Assembly (NCBI RefSeq): GCF_001704275.1
Contig: NZ_CP011533.1
Coordinates: 3,224,001 to 3,288,000, forward strand
Direction of reading: 5' to 3'
DNA: 64,000 nt
Origin: Streptomyces noursei ATCC 11455
GTDB lineage: Bacteria > Actinomycetota > Actinomycetes > Streptomycetales > Streptomycetaceae
Part shown: piece after piece, positions 39,857 through 51,543 of the stretch
Layout: every line of letters starts with the position of its first letter
How positions within the stretch are numbered: the stretch's first letter is position 1
Position numbers and translations under genes: made by a program
Notes under the pieces: model-generated
What the model saw: the letters and a program-made list of their open reading frames with translations, nothing else
What the model was told of the DNA's origin: nothing
The model's database searches: none

Positions 39857-40315
39857 CTAGTCCGCGACCCGGCCCAGCGCTCTGAGGAGTTCGTCGCGGA
39901 GCGCGGCGCGCTCCTCGTGGGAGAGGTGGTCCAGCGGGGACTCCGTGCCCATCCGCCGCAGCAGGTCCAGCCGCAGCTCCCGACCGGCCTCGGTCAGCAC
40001 CAGTTGCTTGGCGCGCCCGTCCGCGGGGTGCGGGCGGCGGACCACCATCCCCTGCTTCTCCAGCTTGGAGATGACGTAGGTGACGTTCGGCGGCTCGCAG
40101 CACAGCACCGCGGCCAACTCCCGCGCGGTCTTGGGCTCGCCCAGCTCCTCCAGCGCCTTCGCCTGCGTCGGCGTCAGGTCCAGCTCCGCGATCCGGCTGC
40201 GCTGGTGGGCGTCCAGGCGGCGGCTCAGCTCGGTGACCAGCCCCCTGATCTCCCGGAACCCGCACCCGGCCGCGGCGGTGGTCTTCGCTTCGGTGGTCGC
40301 CCTTGACGTGGTCAC
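39857..40315 (-). CDS. MarR-family transcriptional regulator
   Basis: A 152-residue dimeric winged-helix regulator. The DNA-binding core runs LTPTQAKALEELGEPKTARE to EPPNVTYVISKLEKQGMVVR, with the wing RRPHPADGRAKQLVLTEAG; helices at both ends form the dimer. A GTG at 40315 gives VTTSRATTEAK as the start. It is followed by a strong terminator and the MFS gene, whose promoter carries a 13-bp inverted repeat. By analogy with other MarR/efflux pairs it should repress the transporter until a ligand binds. Confidence 0.9.
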   Translation of the reverse strand: MTTSRATTEAKTTAAAGCGFREIRGLVTELSRRLDAHQRSRIAELDLTPTQAKALEELGEPKTARELAAVLCCEPPNVTYVISKLEKQGMVVRRPHPADGRAKQLVLTEAGRELRLDLLRRMGTESPLDHLSHEERAALRDELLRALGRVAD

Positions 40316-40405
40316 CCCTGAAGCGTACGTCGCCCCCGCGCGGTGCACGGGGGCGAGGGCGGGCGGACCACCGGGCGGCCCCGGGAGCCCCGGGGCCGGG
40401 TCCGG

Positions 40406-41095
40406 TCAGCGGCCCGGCCGGACCACCAGGTCCTTGATCTCCGCGTCCCGCGGCAGGTCGATCGCGGTGAGGATGGCCGTGGCCACCGACTCCGGGTCGA
40501 TCCACCGGGACGCGTCGTACGCCTTGCCCTCCTGGCGGTGGGTGCTCTCCTGCATGGGCGTGGCGGTGCGCCCCGGGTAGATCGAGGTGACCCGGACGCC
40601 GTTGTCGTGCTCCTCCGCGCGCAGCGCGTCGGCCAGCGCCTTCAGGCCGTGCTTGCTCGCGGCGTACCCGCCCCAGTTGGGGTTCGCGGTGAGCCCGGCA
40701 CCGGAGTTGACGAAGACCACGTCGCCCTTGGCGATCCGGACCAGCGGCAGCAGCAGCCGGGTGATCTCGGCGGGCGCGACGAGGTTGACCGCCAGCTGCC
40801 GCTGCCACGCCTTGGCCGGCAGGTCGCCGACCGCACCCAGCTCGATGACGCCCGCGATGTGCTGGATCGAGTCGAGCCGCTCCGGCAGCCGTTGGTGCCC
40901 GAGCGCCCAGTCGAGCTTCTCGGGGGTGGCGAGGTCACCGACGAGGGTGTGCGCCCCGGGGAACCGCTCCGCCAACTCCTTGGCTCGGCCGACGTCGCGC
41001 GCCAGCAGCCACAGCTCCTCACCGCGCTCGGCGAGCCGCCGTGCGACCGCCGCTCCGATGCCCGATCCGGCGCCCGTGATCAAGTGCGTACCCAT
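40406..41095 (-). CDS. Short-chain dehydrogenase/reductase
   Basis: A 229-residue SDR. The nucleotide site TGAGSGIGAAVARRLAERGE is at about 6-25, the structural NVSG-type region is VVFVNSGAGL, and the catalytic YxxxK is GGYAASKHGLKAL. A C-terminal segment with PGRTATPMQES completes the fold. Substrate unknown. The ATG at 41095 is chosen because the Rossmann strand begins three residues later. The LOG-family gene ends 35 bases upstream on the same strand. Confidence 0.88.
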   Translation of the reverse strand: MGTHLITGAGSGIGAAVARRLAERGEELWLLARDVGRAKELAERFPGAHTLVGDLATPEKLDWALGHQRLPERLDSIQHIAGVIELGAVGDLPAKAWQRQLAVNLVAPAEITRLLLPLVRIAKGDVVFVNSGAGLTANPNWGGYAASKHGLKALADALRAEEHDNGVRVTSIYPGRTATPMQESTHRQEGKAYDASRWIDPESVATAILTAIDLPRDAEIKDLVVRPGR

Positions 41096-41129
41096 GGGGG
41101 CGATCCTACGGCGTGCCCCCATGGGCGGG

Positions 41130-41672
41130 TCAGCCCGCGGCGCCCGCCAGCGCTTCCAGGTGGGCCAGCGCGGCCGCGCCGTCCTCGGCGAAGAACACCA
41201 GCTCGGAGAGGGGAACGGGCAGGAAGCCCTCCGCCTCCATCCGCTCGAACTGGGCCTTGAGCCCGTCGTAGAAACCGGCGGTGTTCAGCAGCACCACCGG
41301 CTTGCCGTGCATCCCGTGCTTGCGCAGCTCCAGGATCTCGGTCGCCTCGTCCAGCGTGCCGGTGCCGCCCACCATGACGACGATGGCGTCGGCCCGCGCC
41401 AGCAGCTGCGCCTTGCGCTCGGCGAGGTCCTTGGTGACGACCATCTCGTCCGCGTTGGCCCGCGCCTTGTCCGCCAGGAACTCCACGGAGACCCCGAGCA
41501 GTTTCCCGCCGACCTCCTGGACGCCGTCCGCCATGACCTTCATCAGCCCGGTGTCCGAACCGCCCCAGACCAGGGCATGTCCACCCCGACCGATCGATTC
41601 GGCGAATTCGCGGGCGGGCACCACATAACGGTCGTCGAGGTCGGCGGCGGAACAGAAGACGCAGATATTCAT
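41130..41672 (-). CDS. LOG-family protein (TIGR00730; cytokinin riboside phosphoribohydrolase-like)
   Basis: A 180-residue Rossmann-fold protein. It begins MNICVFCSAADLDDRYV and has ALVWGGSDTGLMKVMADGVQ and the signature GGTGTLDEATEI, in which the usual PGG is VGG. Proteins of this family cleave nucleoside 5'-monophosphates to release the base, and in plants and some actinobacteria activate cytokinins; the older name lysine decarboxylase is misleading. The role in Streptomyces is uncertain. The changed proline may or may not matter for activity. Confidence 0.85.
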   Translation of the reverse strand: MNICVFCSAADLDDRYVVPAREFAESIGRGGHALVWGGSDTGLMKVMADGVQEVGGKLLGVSVEFLADKARANADEMVVTKDLAERKAQLLARADAIVVMVGGTGTLDEATEILELRKHGMHGKPVVLLNTAGFYDGLKAQFERMEAEGFLPVPLSELVFFAEDGAAALAHLEALAGAAG

Positions 41673-41726
41673 GCCGTTCAGCCTACGGGCACGCGGCGAC
41701 CGCCCCACGGGGCGCGGGGAAGGACA

Positions 41727-41765
41727 CCGGGCCCGGCCGCGGAGCGGTTCCGCGGCCGGGCCCGG
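41727..41765 (-). terminator. Terminator of gdhA
   Basis: A perfect 17-bp stem from CCGGGCCCGGCC... with a 4-base loop (arms 41727-41743 and 41749-41765), immediately beyond the gdhA stop at 41774. Confidence 0.8.
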
Positions 41766-41773
41766 CGGGGCGT

Positions 41774-44110
<2,337 letters not shown>

Positions 44111-44165
44111 TCAGCTTCGCCGAGGGGCCCCGTTCCGCACCATGAGCAAGTGTCCTGTCCTCCCC

Positions 44166-44179
44166 ATGACATTTGTCAT
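44166..44179. promoter_or_regulatory. Short palindrome upstream of albD
   Basis: ATGACA-TT-TGTCAT, perfect 6-bp arms with a 2-base centre, about 100 bases before the albD start and 59 bases behind the albC stop. It could be an operator; nothing else supports this. Confidence 0.3.
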
Positions 44180-44237
44180 GCCCGGCGCCGGCACCGGGAG
44201 CGGGTGGGGAGGCAGGTCCGCCCGCGGACGCCCCCAA

Positions 44238-44957
44238 CTAGGCCGCGTCGGCCAGCTCCTGGGGCCTGACGACGACGTACGCCTGTCCCTCGGCCGCCCG
44301 GAAACCGGTCTCGCGCCGGGACAGGAACGCCGTGATCGGGGTGTCGATGTGGTAGCAGAGCACCGAGGAGGGGACGGAGAAGACTCCGGGCGAGTCCGCG
44401 AAGAGCGGGGCCTCGGCCAGCACGTAGTTCAGACCGGCCCGCAGGTGTTCCGCGGAGATGCCGACGCCGTCACCGGGCCGGTTCATCACCACGGCCCGCA
44501 CCATGTCCTCGCAGGCGGTGGCGAATTCGGCGTCCTCCTCGAAGGCCCGGTCGGTGCGCTCGCGTACGGCCCGGTACTCAGGGGTCTCCTGGAGCTCGGA
44601 CAGGGACCGGACACGGAACCGCTCGGCGTGGTCGCCCACGCTCTCCAGCGAGCGCCGGAGTCTGCGCCGCAGATCCTTGAGCGTGCGTTTGACCGACCGC
44701 TCGGCCTCCTGCGCGCTGCGGCCGTCGGCGATCAGCATCTCGTCGATGTGGGTGTCGACATAGACGACATCGGTGCGCTCGAAACGCTGCCCGGCCCATT
44801 GCAGCAGCATGACGGTGTTCTTCTGGCTGAAATAACTGTTGCCCGCACTGATTCCGATGAGGGCGTGCTCACCGCGTTGCCGGATCAATCGGCTGCGGTC
44901 GCCAAGTATTTCTTCCCGCATTCCGTGGTCCGGCGCGGGAACTAAGCCTGCAAGCAT
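44238..44957 (-). CDS. albC: Cyclodipeptide synthase (cyclo(Phe-Leu) synthase)
   Basis: Makes cyclo(L-Phe-L-Leu) from Phe-tRNA and Leu-tRNA without a nonribosomal synthetase. The 239-residue protein matches the S. noursei AlbC as I remember it, with the catalytic Ser37 (in GISAGNSYFS) that carries the first aminoacyl group, and Tyr178, Glu182 and Tyr202 of the active site, all at the known positions. The basic helix KRTLKDLRRRLRRSLE binds tRNA acceptor stems. The fold is like a class-Ic aminoacyl-tRNA synthetase. Codon 5 is TTA, so translation should need the bldA tRNA. It starts at 44957 with AAAAGGAC as ribosome site, 36 bases after albB. Confidence 0.97.
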   Translation of the reverse strand: MLAGLVPAPDHGMREEILGDRSRLIRQRGEHALIGISAGNSYFSQKNTVMLLQWAGQRFERTDVVYVDTHIDEMLIADGRSAQEAERSVKRTLKDLRRRLRRSLESVGDHAERFRVRSLSELQETPEYRAVRERTDRAFEEDAEFATACEDMVRAVVMNRPGDGVGISAEHLRAGLNYVLAEAPLFADSPGVFSVPSSVLCYHIDTPITAFLSRRETGFRAAEGQAYVVVRPQELADAA

Positions 44958-44993
44958 GCTAAGAAGTCCTTTTGGGGTTGCCCCGGACAGCCG

Positions 44994-46234
<1,241 letters not shown>

Positions 46235-46274
46235 CCGGGCCGGGCCTGCCCTTGGAGGGACGGGCCCGGCCCGG
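46235..46274 (-). terminator. Terminator downstream of mnmA
   Basis: Stem CCGGGCCGGGCCTG/CGGGCCCGGCCCGG with one wobble pair, followed on the minus strand by ATTTTT. It lies about 140 bases beyond the mnmA stop and separates it from the alb cluster. Confidence 0.75.
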
Positions 46275-46412
46275 CCGGGTCGTGGTGACGCGGTGCGGTG
46301 CGCTCACTTTCGGACAGCCTCACACGCCACACGAGCCTCAGACGCCTCTGGTGTGTCAGATGTCTCAGCCGCGTCCGGCGTGTCGCGGACGGCCCGGCCG
46401 GATCGGCCCGGC

Positions 46413-47540
46413 TCAGGCCACCGGCGCGGCCCGGCGGGTGGTGGCGATGGTGGCCGAACCCACCACGCGGGTCCCGTCGTACAGGACCACGGCCTGACCC
46501 GGGGCGACGCCCCGCACGGGCTCAGTGAAGGAGACCCGCAGCTCCTCGCCGACCACCTCGGCGGTGACCTCGGTCTCGCCGCCGTGGGCGCGCAGTTGGG
46601 CGGTGTAGACGGCCGGGCCGTCGGCCGGCGGGCGGCCGCACCAGCGCGGCTTGATGGCCGTGAGCGCGGTCACGTCAAGGGACTCGACGGGGCCGACGGT
46701 GACGGTGTTGTCCACCGGGGAGATGTCCAGGACGTAGCGCGGCTTGCCGTCCGCGGCCGGGGTGCCGATGCGCAGCCCCTTGCGCTGGCCGATCGTGAAG
46801 CCGAAGGCGCCTTCGTGGGTACCGAGCTTCGTGCCGGACTCGTCGACGATGTCGCCCTCGGCGCTGCCCAGTCGCTTGGCGAGGAAGCCCTGGGTGTCGC
46901 CGTCGGCGATGAAGCAGATGTCGTGGCTGTCGGGCTTCTTGGCGACGAACAGGCCGCGCCGGGCGGCCTCTTCGCGGATCTCGGTCTTGGTGGTGGGGGT
47001 GTCGCCGAGCGGGAACATGGCGTGCGCCAGCTGGCGGTCGTCGAGCACGCCGAGGACGTAGGACTGGTCCTTGGCCATGTCGGTGGCGCGGTGCAGCTCG
47101 CGGGAGCCGTCCTCGCGGAGGATGACCTGGGCGTAGTGGCCGGTGCACACCGCGTCGAAGCCGAGGGCGAGCGCCTTGTCCAGGAGGGCGGCGAACTTGA
47201 TCTTCTCGTTGCAGCGCAGGCACGGGTTCGGGGTGCGGCCGGCCTCGTACTCGGCGATGAAGTCCTCGACGACGTCCTCGCGGAAGCGTTCGGCGAGGTC
47301 CCAGACGTAGAAGGGGATGCCGATGACGTCGGCGGCACGGCGGGCGTCGTGCGAGTCCTCGATGGTGCAGCAGCCGCGGGCCCCGGTGCGGAACGACGTG
47401 GGGTTCTCGGACAGTGCGAGGTGGACGCCGGTGACGTCGTGGCCCGCCTCGGCGGCGCGGGCCGCGGCGACGGCGGAATCGACCCCGCCGGACATGGCGG
47501 CGAGGACGCGGAGGCGGCGGGGGGCGGCGGCATCAGTCAT
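46413..47540 (-). CDS. mnmA: tRNA-specific 2-thiouridylase
   Basis: Adds sulfur to C2 of the wobble uridine in tRNA-Lys, -Glu and -Gln. 375 residues. The ATP PP-loop is [13 protein letters not shown]; the catalytic cysteines are in [12 protein letters not shown] and [11 protein letters not shown]. The tRNA-binding region TGHYAQV and DQSYVLGVL and the C-terminal beta barrel ([20 protein letters not shown]) are all present. The ATG at 47540 has GGAGGGGC upstream. The cysteine desulfurase at 48567-49736, transcribed the same way, is its likely sulfur source; an amidase gene has come to lie between them. Confidence 0.96.
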   Translation of the reverse strand: MTDAAAPRRLRVLAAMSGGVDSAVAAARAAEAGHDVTGVHLALSENPTSFRTGARGCCTIEDSHDARRAADVIGIPFYVWDLAERFREDVVEDFIAEYEAGRTPNPCLRCNEKIKFAALLDKALALGFDAVCTGHYAQVILREDGSRELHRATDMAKDQSYVLGVLDDRQLAHAMFPLGDTPTTKTEIREEAARRGLFVAKKPDSHDICFIADGDTQGFLAKRLGSAEGDIVDESGTKLGTHEGAFGFTIGQRKGLRIGTPAADGKPRYVLDISPVDNTVTVGPVESLDVTALTAIKPRWCGRPPADGPAVYTAQLRAHGGETEVTAEVVGEELRVSFTEPVRGVAPGQAVVLYDGTRVVGSATIATTRRAAPVA

Positions 47541-47585
47541 AGCCCCTCCAGAGTAGACGGAACCGGGCGGCGCCCGGAAAGCGTT

Positions 47586-48380
47586 GTGGAGGGCGTGGGA
47601 GAGGTGGAGGGCGTGCGGGGCGTGGAGGACACGGCGGCGGACGACGCGCGGGACGCGGAGCGGACGTCCCCGGGCCCGGCGGACGGGGCGGCGGACGACA
47701 AGAAGCGCGCCGGGAAGCGGCTCACCCGGCGCCGGGTGCTGCTGCTCGGCGGCGGTGCGGCGGTGGCCGCGGGGGCGACGGCGGTCGCGGCCCGCGAGGA
47801 GCTGGCGTACTGGTGGGGGCAGCTGCCGGGGAACAGCCGCCCCCGGAAGGAGGGCGAGGTCGACTTCGCCGGTGCGCAGTGGTCCGCCGCCTCCCCGGCG
47901 AACTACCGGCAGGCCAACCGCCCCGACGACTACACCGTCGACCGCGTGGTGATCCACGTCGTCCAGGGCAGCTTCGCCACCGCGCTGAAGGTCTTCCGGG
48001 ACCCCTTCCACGAGGCGTCGGCGCACTACGTCGTCCGCGGGGACGGGCACCTCGCGCAGACCGTCCGCGAACTGGACGTGGCGTTCCACGCCGGGAACCG
48101 CGGCTACAACGAGCGCAGCGTGGGGATCGAGCACGCCGGATTCGTGGACCGGCCGGAGTCCTTCACCCCGGACATGTACGCGGCGTCGGCCCGGCTGACG
48201 GCCGGGATCTGCCGCCGGTACGACTTCCCGGCCGACCGGGAGCACATCGTCGGTCACATCGAGGTCCCGGGGACGGACCACACCGACCCCGGGCCGCACT
48301 GGGACTGGGACCGCTATCTGACGCTGGTCCGGGCGGAGCTGCGCCGCCCCGCGGCCCGAACGCGACCGGGCAGACCCTAG
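47586..48380 (+). CDS. N-acetylmuramoyl-L-alanine amidase (PGRP/Amidase_2 type), Tat-exported
   Basis: Cleaves the amide bond between N-acetylmuramate and the stem peptide of peptidoglycan. About 264 residues. A polar, acidic N-terminus precedes a twin-arginine signal ([20 protein letters not shown]). The zinc amidase domain shows [34 protein letters not shown] and the C-terminal zinc site in [12 protein letters not shown]. The start is uncertain: several in-frame GTG codons lie within a GTGGAGGGCGTG-like repeat at 47586-47624, and I use the first. It is divergent from mnmA with about 45 bases between. Its stop codon is part of the terminator hairpin at 48375-48408. Confidence 0.85.
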   Translation: MEGVGEVEGVRGVEDTAADDARDAERTSPGPADGAADDKKRAGKRLTRRRVLLLGGGAAVAAGATAVAAREELAYWWGQLPGNSRPRKEGEVDFAGAQWSAASPANYRQANRPDDYTVDRVVIHVVQGSFATALKVFRDPFHEASAHYVVRGDGHLAQTVRELDVAFHAGNRGYNERSVGIEHAGFVDRPESFTPDMYAASARLTAGICRRYDFPADREHIVGHIEVPGTDHTDPGPHWDWDRYLTLVRAELRRPAARTRPGRP

Positions 48381-48408
48381 GGCCTGTCCGATGGGTCAGG
48401 CCCTAGGG
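48375..48408 (+). terminator. Terminator of the amidase gene
   Basis: Perfect 12-bp stem CCCTAGGGCCTG/CAGGCCCTAGGG with a 10-base loop; the amidase stop codon TAG (48378-48380) lies inside the 5' arm. Its 3' arm overlaps the left end of the adjoining palindromic element. Confidence 0.7.
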
Positions 48409-48570
48409 CGCTTCTGATGGATCTCCGTGGAAGAAGGAGCGGCGCCTGGTGCGTGCGATCGCAAGGCGCCGGGATGTCTTCATAGCGGAGCTATGGGGGC
48501 ATTTCGGCAACGCCGCGAGCGTGCGTGGCAGGCGCCGCGACGCCGCGGAGATCCATCAGAAGCGCCCTAG
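48403..48570. repeat. MITE-like palindromic element (168 bp)
   Basis: Perfect 25-bp terminal inverted repeats (48403-48427 and 48546-48570) that begin with CTAG. Inside, a further imperfect inverted pairing continues the symmetry for about 35 bases (GCGGCGCCTG on the left, its complement CAGGCGCCGC on the right). There is no coding frame. CTAG at both ends may be the target duplication. This is the layout of a non-autonomous miniature element. The right CTAG provides the stop codon TAG of the cysteine desulfurase gene. Confidence 0.65.
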
Positions 48571-49736
48571 CTCAGCCCCGCGCCCCGGGCGCGTTCCACC
48601 ACCGGGCCGATGACCTCCGCAAGGGCCGCCACGTCCTTCGCGGTGGAGGTGTGGCCGAGCGAGAAGCGGAGGGTGCCGCGGGCGAGGTCCTGGGACATCC
48701 CGGTGGCCAGCAGGACGTGGCTGGGCTGGGCGACGCCGGCGGTGCAGGCGGAGCCGGTGGAGCAGGCGATGCCCTGGGCGTCCAGGAGGAGCAGCAGGGA
48801 GTCGCCCTCGCAGCCGGGGAACGTGAAGTGGGCGTTGGCCGGGAGGCGGCCGGCCGGGTCCGGGTCGCCGCCCAGGACGGCGTCGGGGGCGGCCGCCCGC
48901 ACCGCCTTGATCAGGTCGTCGCGGAGCGCGCCGATCTCGCGGGCGAACTCCTCCCGGTGCGCCACGGCGTGCCGGCCGGCCGCGGCGAACGCGGCGATCG
49001 CGGGGGTGTCGAGGGTGCCGGAGCGGACGTGGCGTTCCTGACCGCCGCCGTGCAGCACGGGCACGGGGGCGTGCTCCCGGCCCAGCAGCAGCGCGCCGAT
49101 GCCGTACGGGCCACCGATCTTGTGGCCGGAGACGGTCATCGCGGCCAGTCCGGAGGCGGCGAAGTCGACGTCCAGCTGGCCGACCGCCTGGACCGCGTCG
49201 GCGTGCAGCGGGATCGCGAACTCCCTTGCCACCTCGGCCAGTTCGCGGATCGGCTGAACGGTGCCGATCTCGTTGTTGGCCCACATCACGGTGGCCAGCG
49301 CGACGTCGGCGGGGTTGCGGGCGATCGCCTCGCGCAGCGCCTCGGCGTGCACCCGGCCGTGGTGGTCGACCGGCAGCCAGTCGACGGTGGCGCCCTCCTG
49401 CTCGGCGAGCCACTCGACGGCGTCCAGGACGGCGTGGTGCTCGACGGGGCTGACGAGGATCCGGGTGCGGGCCGGGTCGGCGGCCCGGCGGGACCAGTAC
49501 AGCCCCTTGACCGCGAGGTTGTCGGCCTCCGTGCCGCCCGCCGTGAAGACGACTTCGCTGGGCCGCGCGCCCAGGGAGGCGGCGAGCGACTCCCGCGCCT
49601 CCTCGACGGTACGCCGGGCCCGCCGGCCGGCGGCGTGCAGGGAGGACGCGTTGCCCGTGACGGTCAGCTGGGCGGTCATCGCCTGCACCGCCTCCGGGAG
49701 CATCGGGGTGGTGGCGGCGTGGTCGAGGTAAACCAT
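48567..49736 (-). CDS. Cysteine desulfurase (NifS/IscS family)
   Basis: A PLP enzyme of 389 residues that takes sulfur from cysteine and passes it on as a persulfide. The start [19 protein letters not shown] is typical. PLP-binding lysine is in [14 protein letters not shown], the PLP histidine in [10 protein letters not shown], and the active cysteine loop is [19 protein letters not shown] with [12 protein letters not shown] near the end. Genomic pairing with mnmA suggests it supplies sulfur for tRNA thiolation. The last codon before the TAG (LS-stop) borders the MITE-like element, which may have altered the C-terminus by a few residues. Confidence 0.93.
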   Translation of the reverse strand: MVYLDHAATTPMLPEAVQAMTAQLTVTGNASSLHAAGRRARRTVEEARESLAASLGARPSEVVFTAGGTEADNLAVKGLYWSRRAADPARTRILVSPVEHHAVLDAVEWLAEQEGATVDWLPVDHHGRVHAEALREAIARNPADVALATVMWANNEIGTVQPIRELAEVAREFAIPLHADAVQAVGQLDVDFAASGLAAMTVSGHKIGGPYGIGALLLGREHAPVPVLHGGGQERHVRSGTLDTPAIAAFAAAGRHAVAHREEFAREIGALRDDLIKAVRAAAPDAVLGGDPDPAGRLPANAHFTFPGCEGDSLLLLLDAQGIACSTGSACTAGVAQPSHVLLATGMSQDLARGTLRFSLGHTSTAKDVAALAEVIGPVVERARGAGLS

Positions 49737-49941
49737 GGTGCGCTGATTCTACGAGCCACCCCGGGGCGCGTACCCCGCGCGGGGGCGCATTCCGCAGGGC
49801 GCACGCTGTGATCGGGCCGTGGCGGCCCCGCGGCGCCCCGCCCCGTCGGCCGTGCGGGCCGCACGGTCCACGCCTGCGGCATGCGGAGCGCGCGCCGGGC
49901 CAACCCTCCCCGACGGTGCGGGAGTTCGCCGGGCGGCGCGG

Positions 49942-50790
49942 CTACTGCACCAGGATCGTGCGGGCCAGCTGGCGGGACTGGGCGACCAGGCGGTCCTCGG
50001 AGTCCCAGACCTCGGCGTCCTCCTCCAGGAAGCCGCCGGCCAGATTGCGGGTAGTGATGGCGACCCGCAGCGGGCCGGGGGCCGGGCGGTGGCGGACGTG
50101 GCAGGTCAGCTCGACGGTGGGGACCCAGCCGCGCAGGCCCAGCTCGAAGGCGGTGGGCGGCAGCGCGTCGACGGTCAGCAGGAGGGAGAGCGGGTCGGGG
50201 TCGCGGCCGTCGGCCAGGCCGAACCAGCCGCGCATCTCGCCCTTGCCGGACGGGGCGCCGACCGCCCAGCCCACGGTCGCCGGGTCGAGCCGGAGGTCCA
50301 GGCGTCCGGCGATCGCGGTGCTGCCGGGGATCGCCGGCCGGCCGTCGGGGGCACTGTCCGTGCCCAGGCAGTGCTCGTAGGGCGGGATGGCCGGGGGCTT
50401 GGCGGTGGTGCGGACGTCGTCGGGGAGGGTGGCGAGGTCGCCGTAGGTGGCCAGCACCCGCATCCGCTCGACCTCGCTGCCGTCGTCGGCGAACTGGACG
50501 AGGGAGGCGGTGCCGGTGGACAGGGTGCGGCCGGTGCGGATCACCTCGGTGCGGACGACGGCGGGGCCGGGCACCGAGGCCGTCAGGTAGTGCGCGGTGA
50601 CGGTGAGCGGGTCCGGGTGCGGGAGGGCGTCGCCCAGGGCGCGGCCCATGAGGGCGAGGAGGTAGCCGCCGTTGACGGCGTTGATGATCGTCCAGCCCTC
50701 GGAGAGGTGCGCGTCGTAGACGCCCGGGGCGCTCCGGGTGACCGCGGTGTCGCGGTCGAACTCGCTGTTTCCTACGGTCACCGATGCCAT
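49942..50790 (-). CDS. Acyl-CoA thioesterase-like double hot-dog protein
   Basis: A 282-residue protein with two hot-dog domains, as in type-II (TesB-like) acyl-CoA thioesterases. The first contains INAVNGGYLLALMGRALGDA and the strand GPAVVRTEVIRTGRTLSTGTA; the second FELGLRGWVPTVELTCHVRH and GPLRVAITTRNLAGGFLEED. It should hydrolyse or bind acyl thioesters, but the chain specificity is unknown. The ATG at 50790 lies back to back with the TRIC-channel gene 116 bases away. Confidence 0.82.
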   Translation of the reverse strand: MASVTVGNSEFDRDTAVTRSAPGVYDAHLSEGWTIINAVNGGYLLALMGRALGDALPHPDPLTVTAHYLTASVPGPAVVRTEVIRTGRTLSTGTASLVQFADDGSEVERMRVLATYGDLATLPDDVRTTAKPPAIPPYEHCLGTDSAPDGRPAIPGSTAIAGRLDLRLDPATVGWAVGAPSGKGEMRGWFGLADGRDPDPLSLLLTVDALPPTAFELGLRGWVPTVELTCHVRHRPAPGPLRVAITTRNLAGGFLEEDAEVWDSEDRLVAQSRQLARTILVQ

Positions 50791-50906
50791 GGCGGCACGC
50801 TACACGGCTTTATTACCGACCGGTAGTGTCAATTTCGAGGAACGGAACGGCGACGGACGGGGAACGCGGCCGGAGCCGCCGCTTCCGCGGCTGTCATCAT
50901 GACCGC

Positions 50907-51539
50907 ATGCTTCATGTGCTCTACCTGATCGGCGTCGCGGCCTTCGCCGCGAGCGGCGTGTTGGCGGCCTACCGCGCCAACATGGACCCGTTCGGCGGTC
51001 TGGTCCTCGCCTTCGCCGCGTCCATCTCCGGCGGCACGCTGCGCGATCTGATCCTGGACCGGCGGCCGCTGTACTGGACGCACGACTGGGTACTGCTGAC
51101 GGTGATCATCTGCGTCGGCGTGGGCACCATCGTCTATCTGCGTTTCTGGTCGCTGCCGCGGAAGTCGCTGCTGGTGGTGGACGCGATCGGGCTGTCCGTG
51201 GTCACGGTGATAGGGGCCCGGGCGGCGATCTCGGCGGGCGCCACCCCGCTCGCGGTGATCATCCTGGCGGTGCTGACCGGCGTGGCCGGCGAGGTCATCC
51301 GCGATGTGCTGTGCGGGGAGTTCCCGCCGCTGCTGCTGCGCGAGGACGTCTACGCCATCGCGGCGCTGGCCGGCGCCTGCTGCTATCTGCTGATGGACCG
51401 CCTCGGGGCCGGGGCCAACCCCGCCGCGGTGGTCTCGGCGGGGCTGGTGTTCGCACTCCGGATGGGCGCGCTCTATCTCGGGCTGCACCTGCCCCGGCCG
51501 CAGCAGCTGAGCGGCCGGGGGCGCGAGGACGCCGGCTAG
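50907..51539 (+). CDS. TRIC-type cation channel family protein (UPF0126)
   Basis: A 210-residue membrane protein with seven helices arranged as two repeats of three plus one. Each repeat has the glycine-rich signature: GLVLAFAASISGGTLRDLIL in the first and AVLTGVAGEVIRDVLCGEFP in the second. Bacterial members form trimeric potassium-permeable channels. The ATG at 50907 gives MLHVLYLIGVAAFAASGVLA as first helix; the upstream frame covers the intergenic region. Convergent with the M1 peptidase gene, the stops being only 4 bases apart. Confidence 0.9.
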   Translation: MLHVLYLIGVAAFAASGVLAAYRANMDPFGGLVLAFAASISGGTLRDLILDRRPLYWTHDWVLLTVIICVGVGTIVYLRFWSLPRKSLLVVDAIGLSVVTVIGARAAISAGATPLAVIILAVLTGVAGEVIRDVLCGEFPPLLLREDVYAIAALAGACCYLLMDRLGAGANPAAVVSAGLVFALRMGALYLGLHLPRPQQLSGRGREDAG

Positions 51540-51543
51540 CCGG

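Noticed and set aside
46293..48380. 695-codon frame joining the reverse of mnmA to the amidase
   Set aside because: The first 430 codons are antisense to mnmA. Only the part from about 47586 has the Tat signal and amidase domain.
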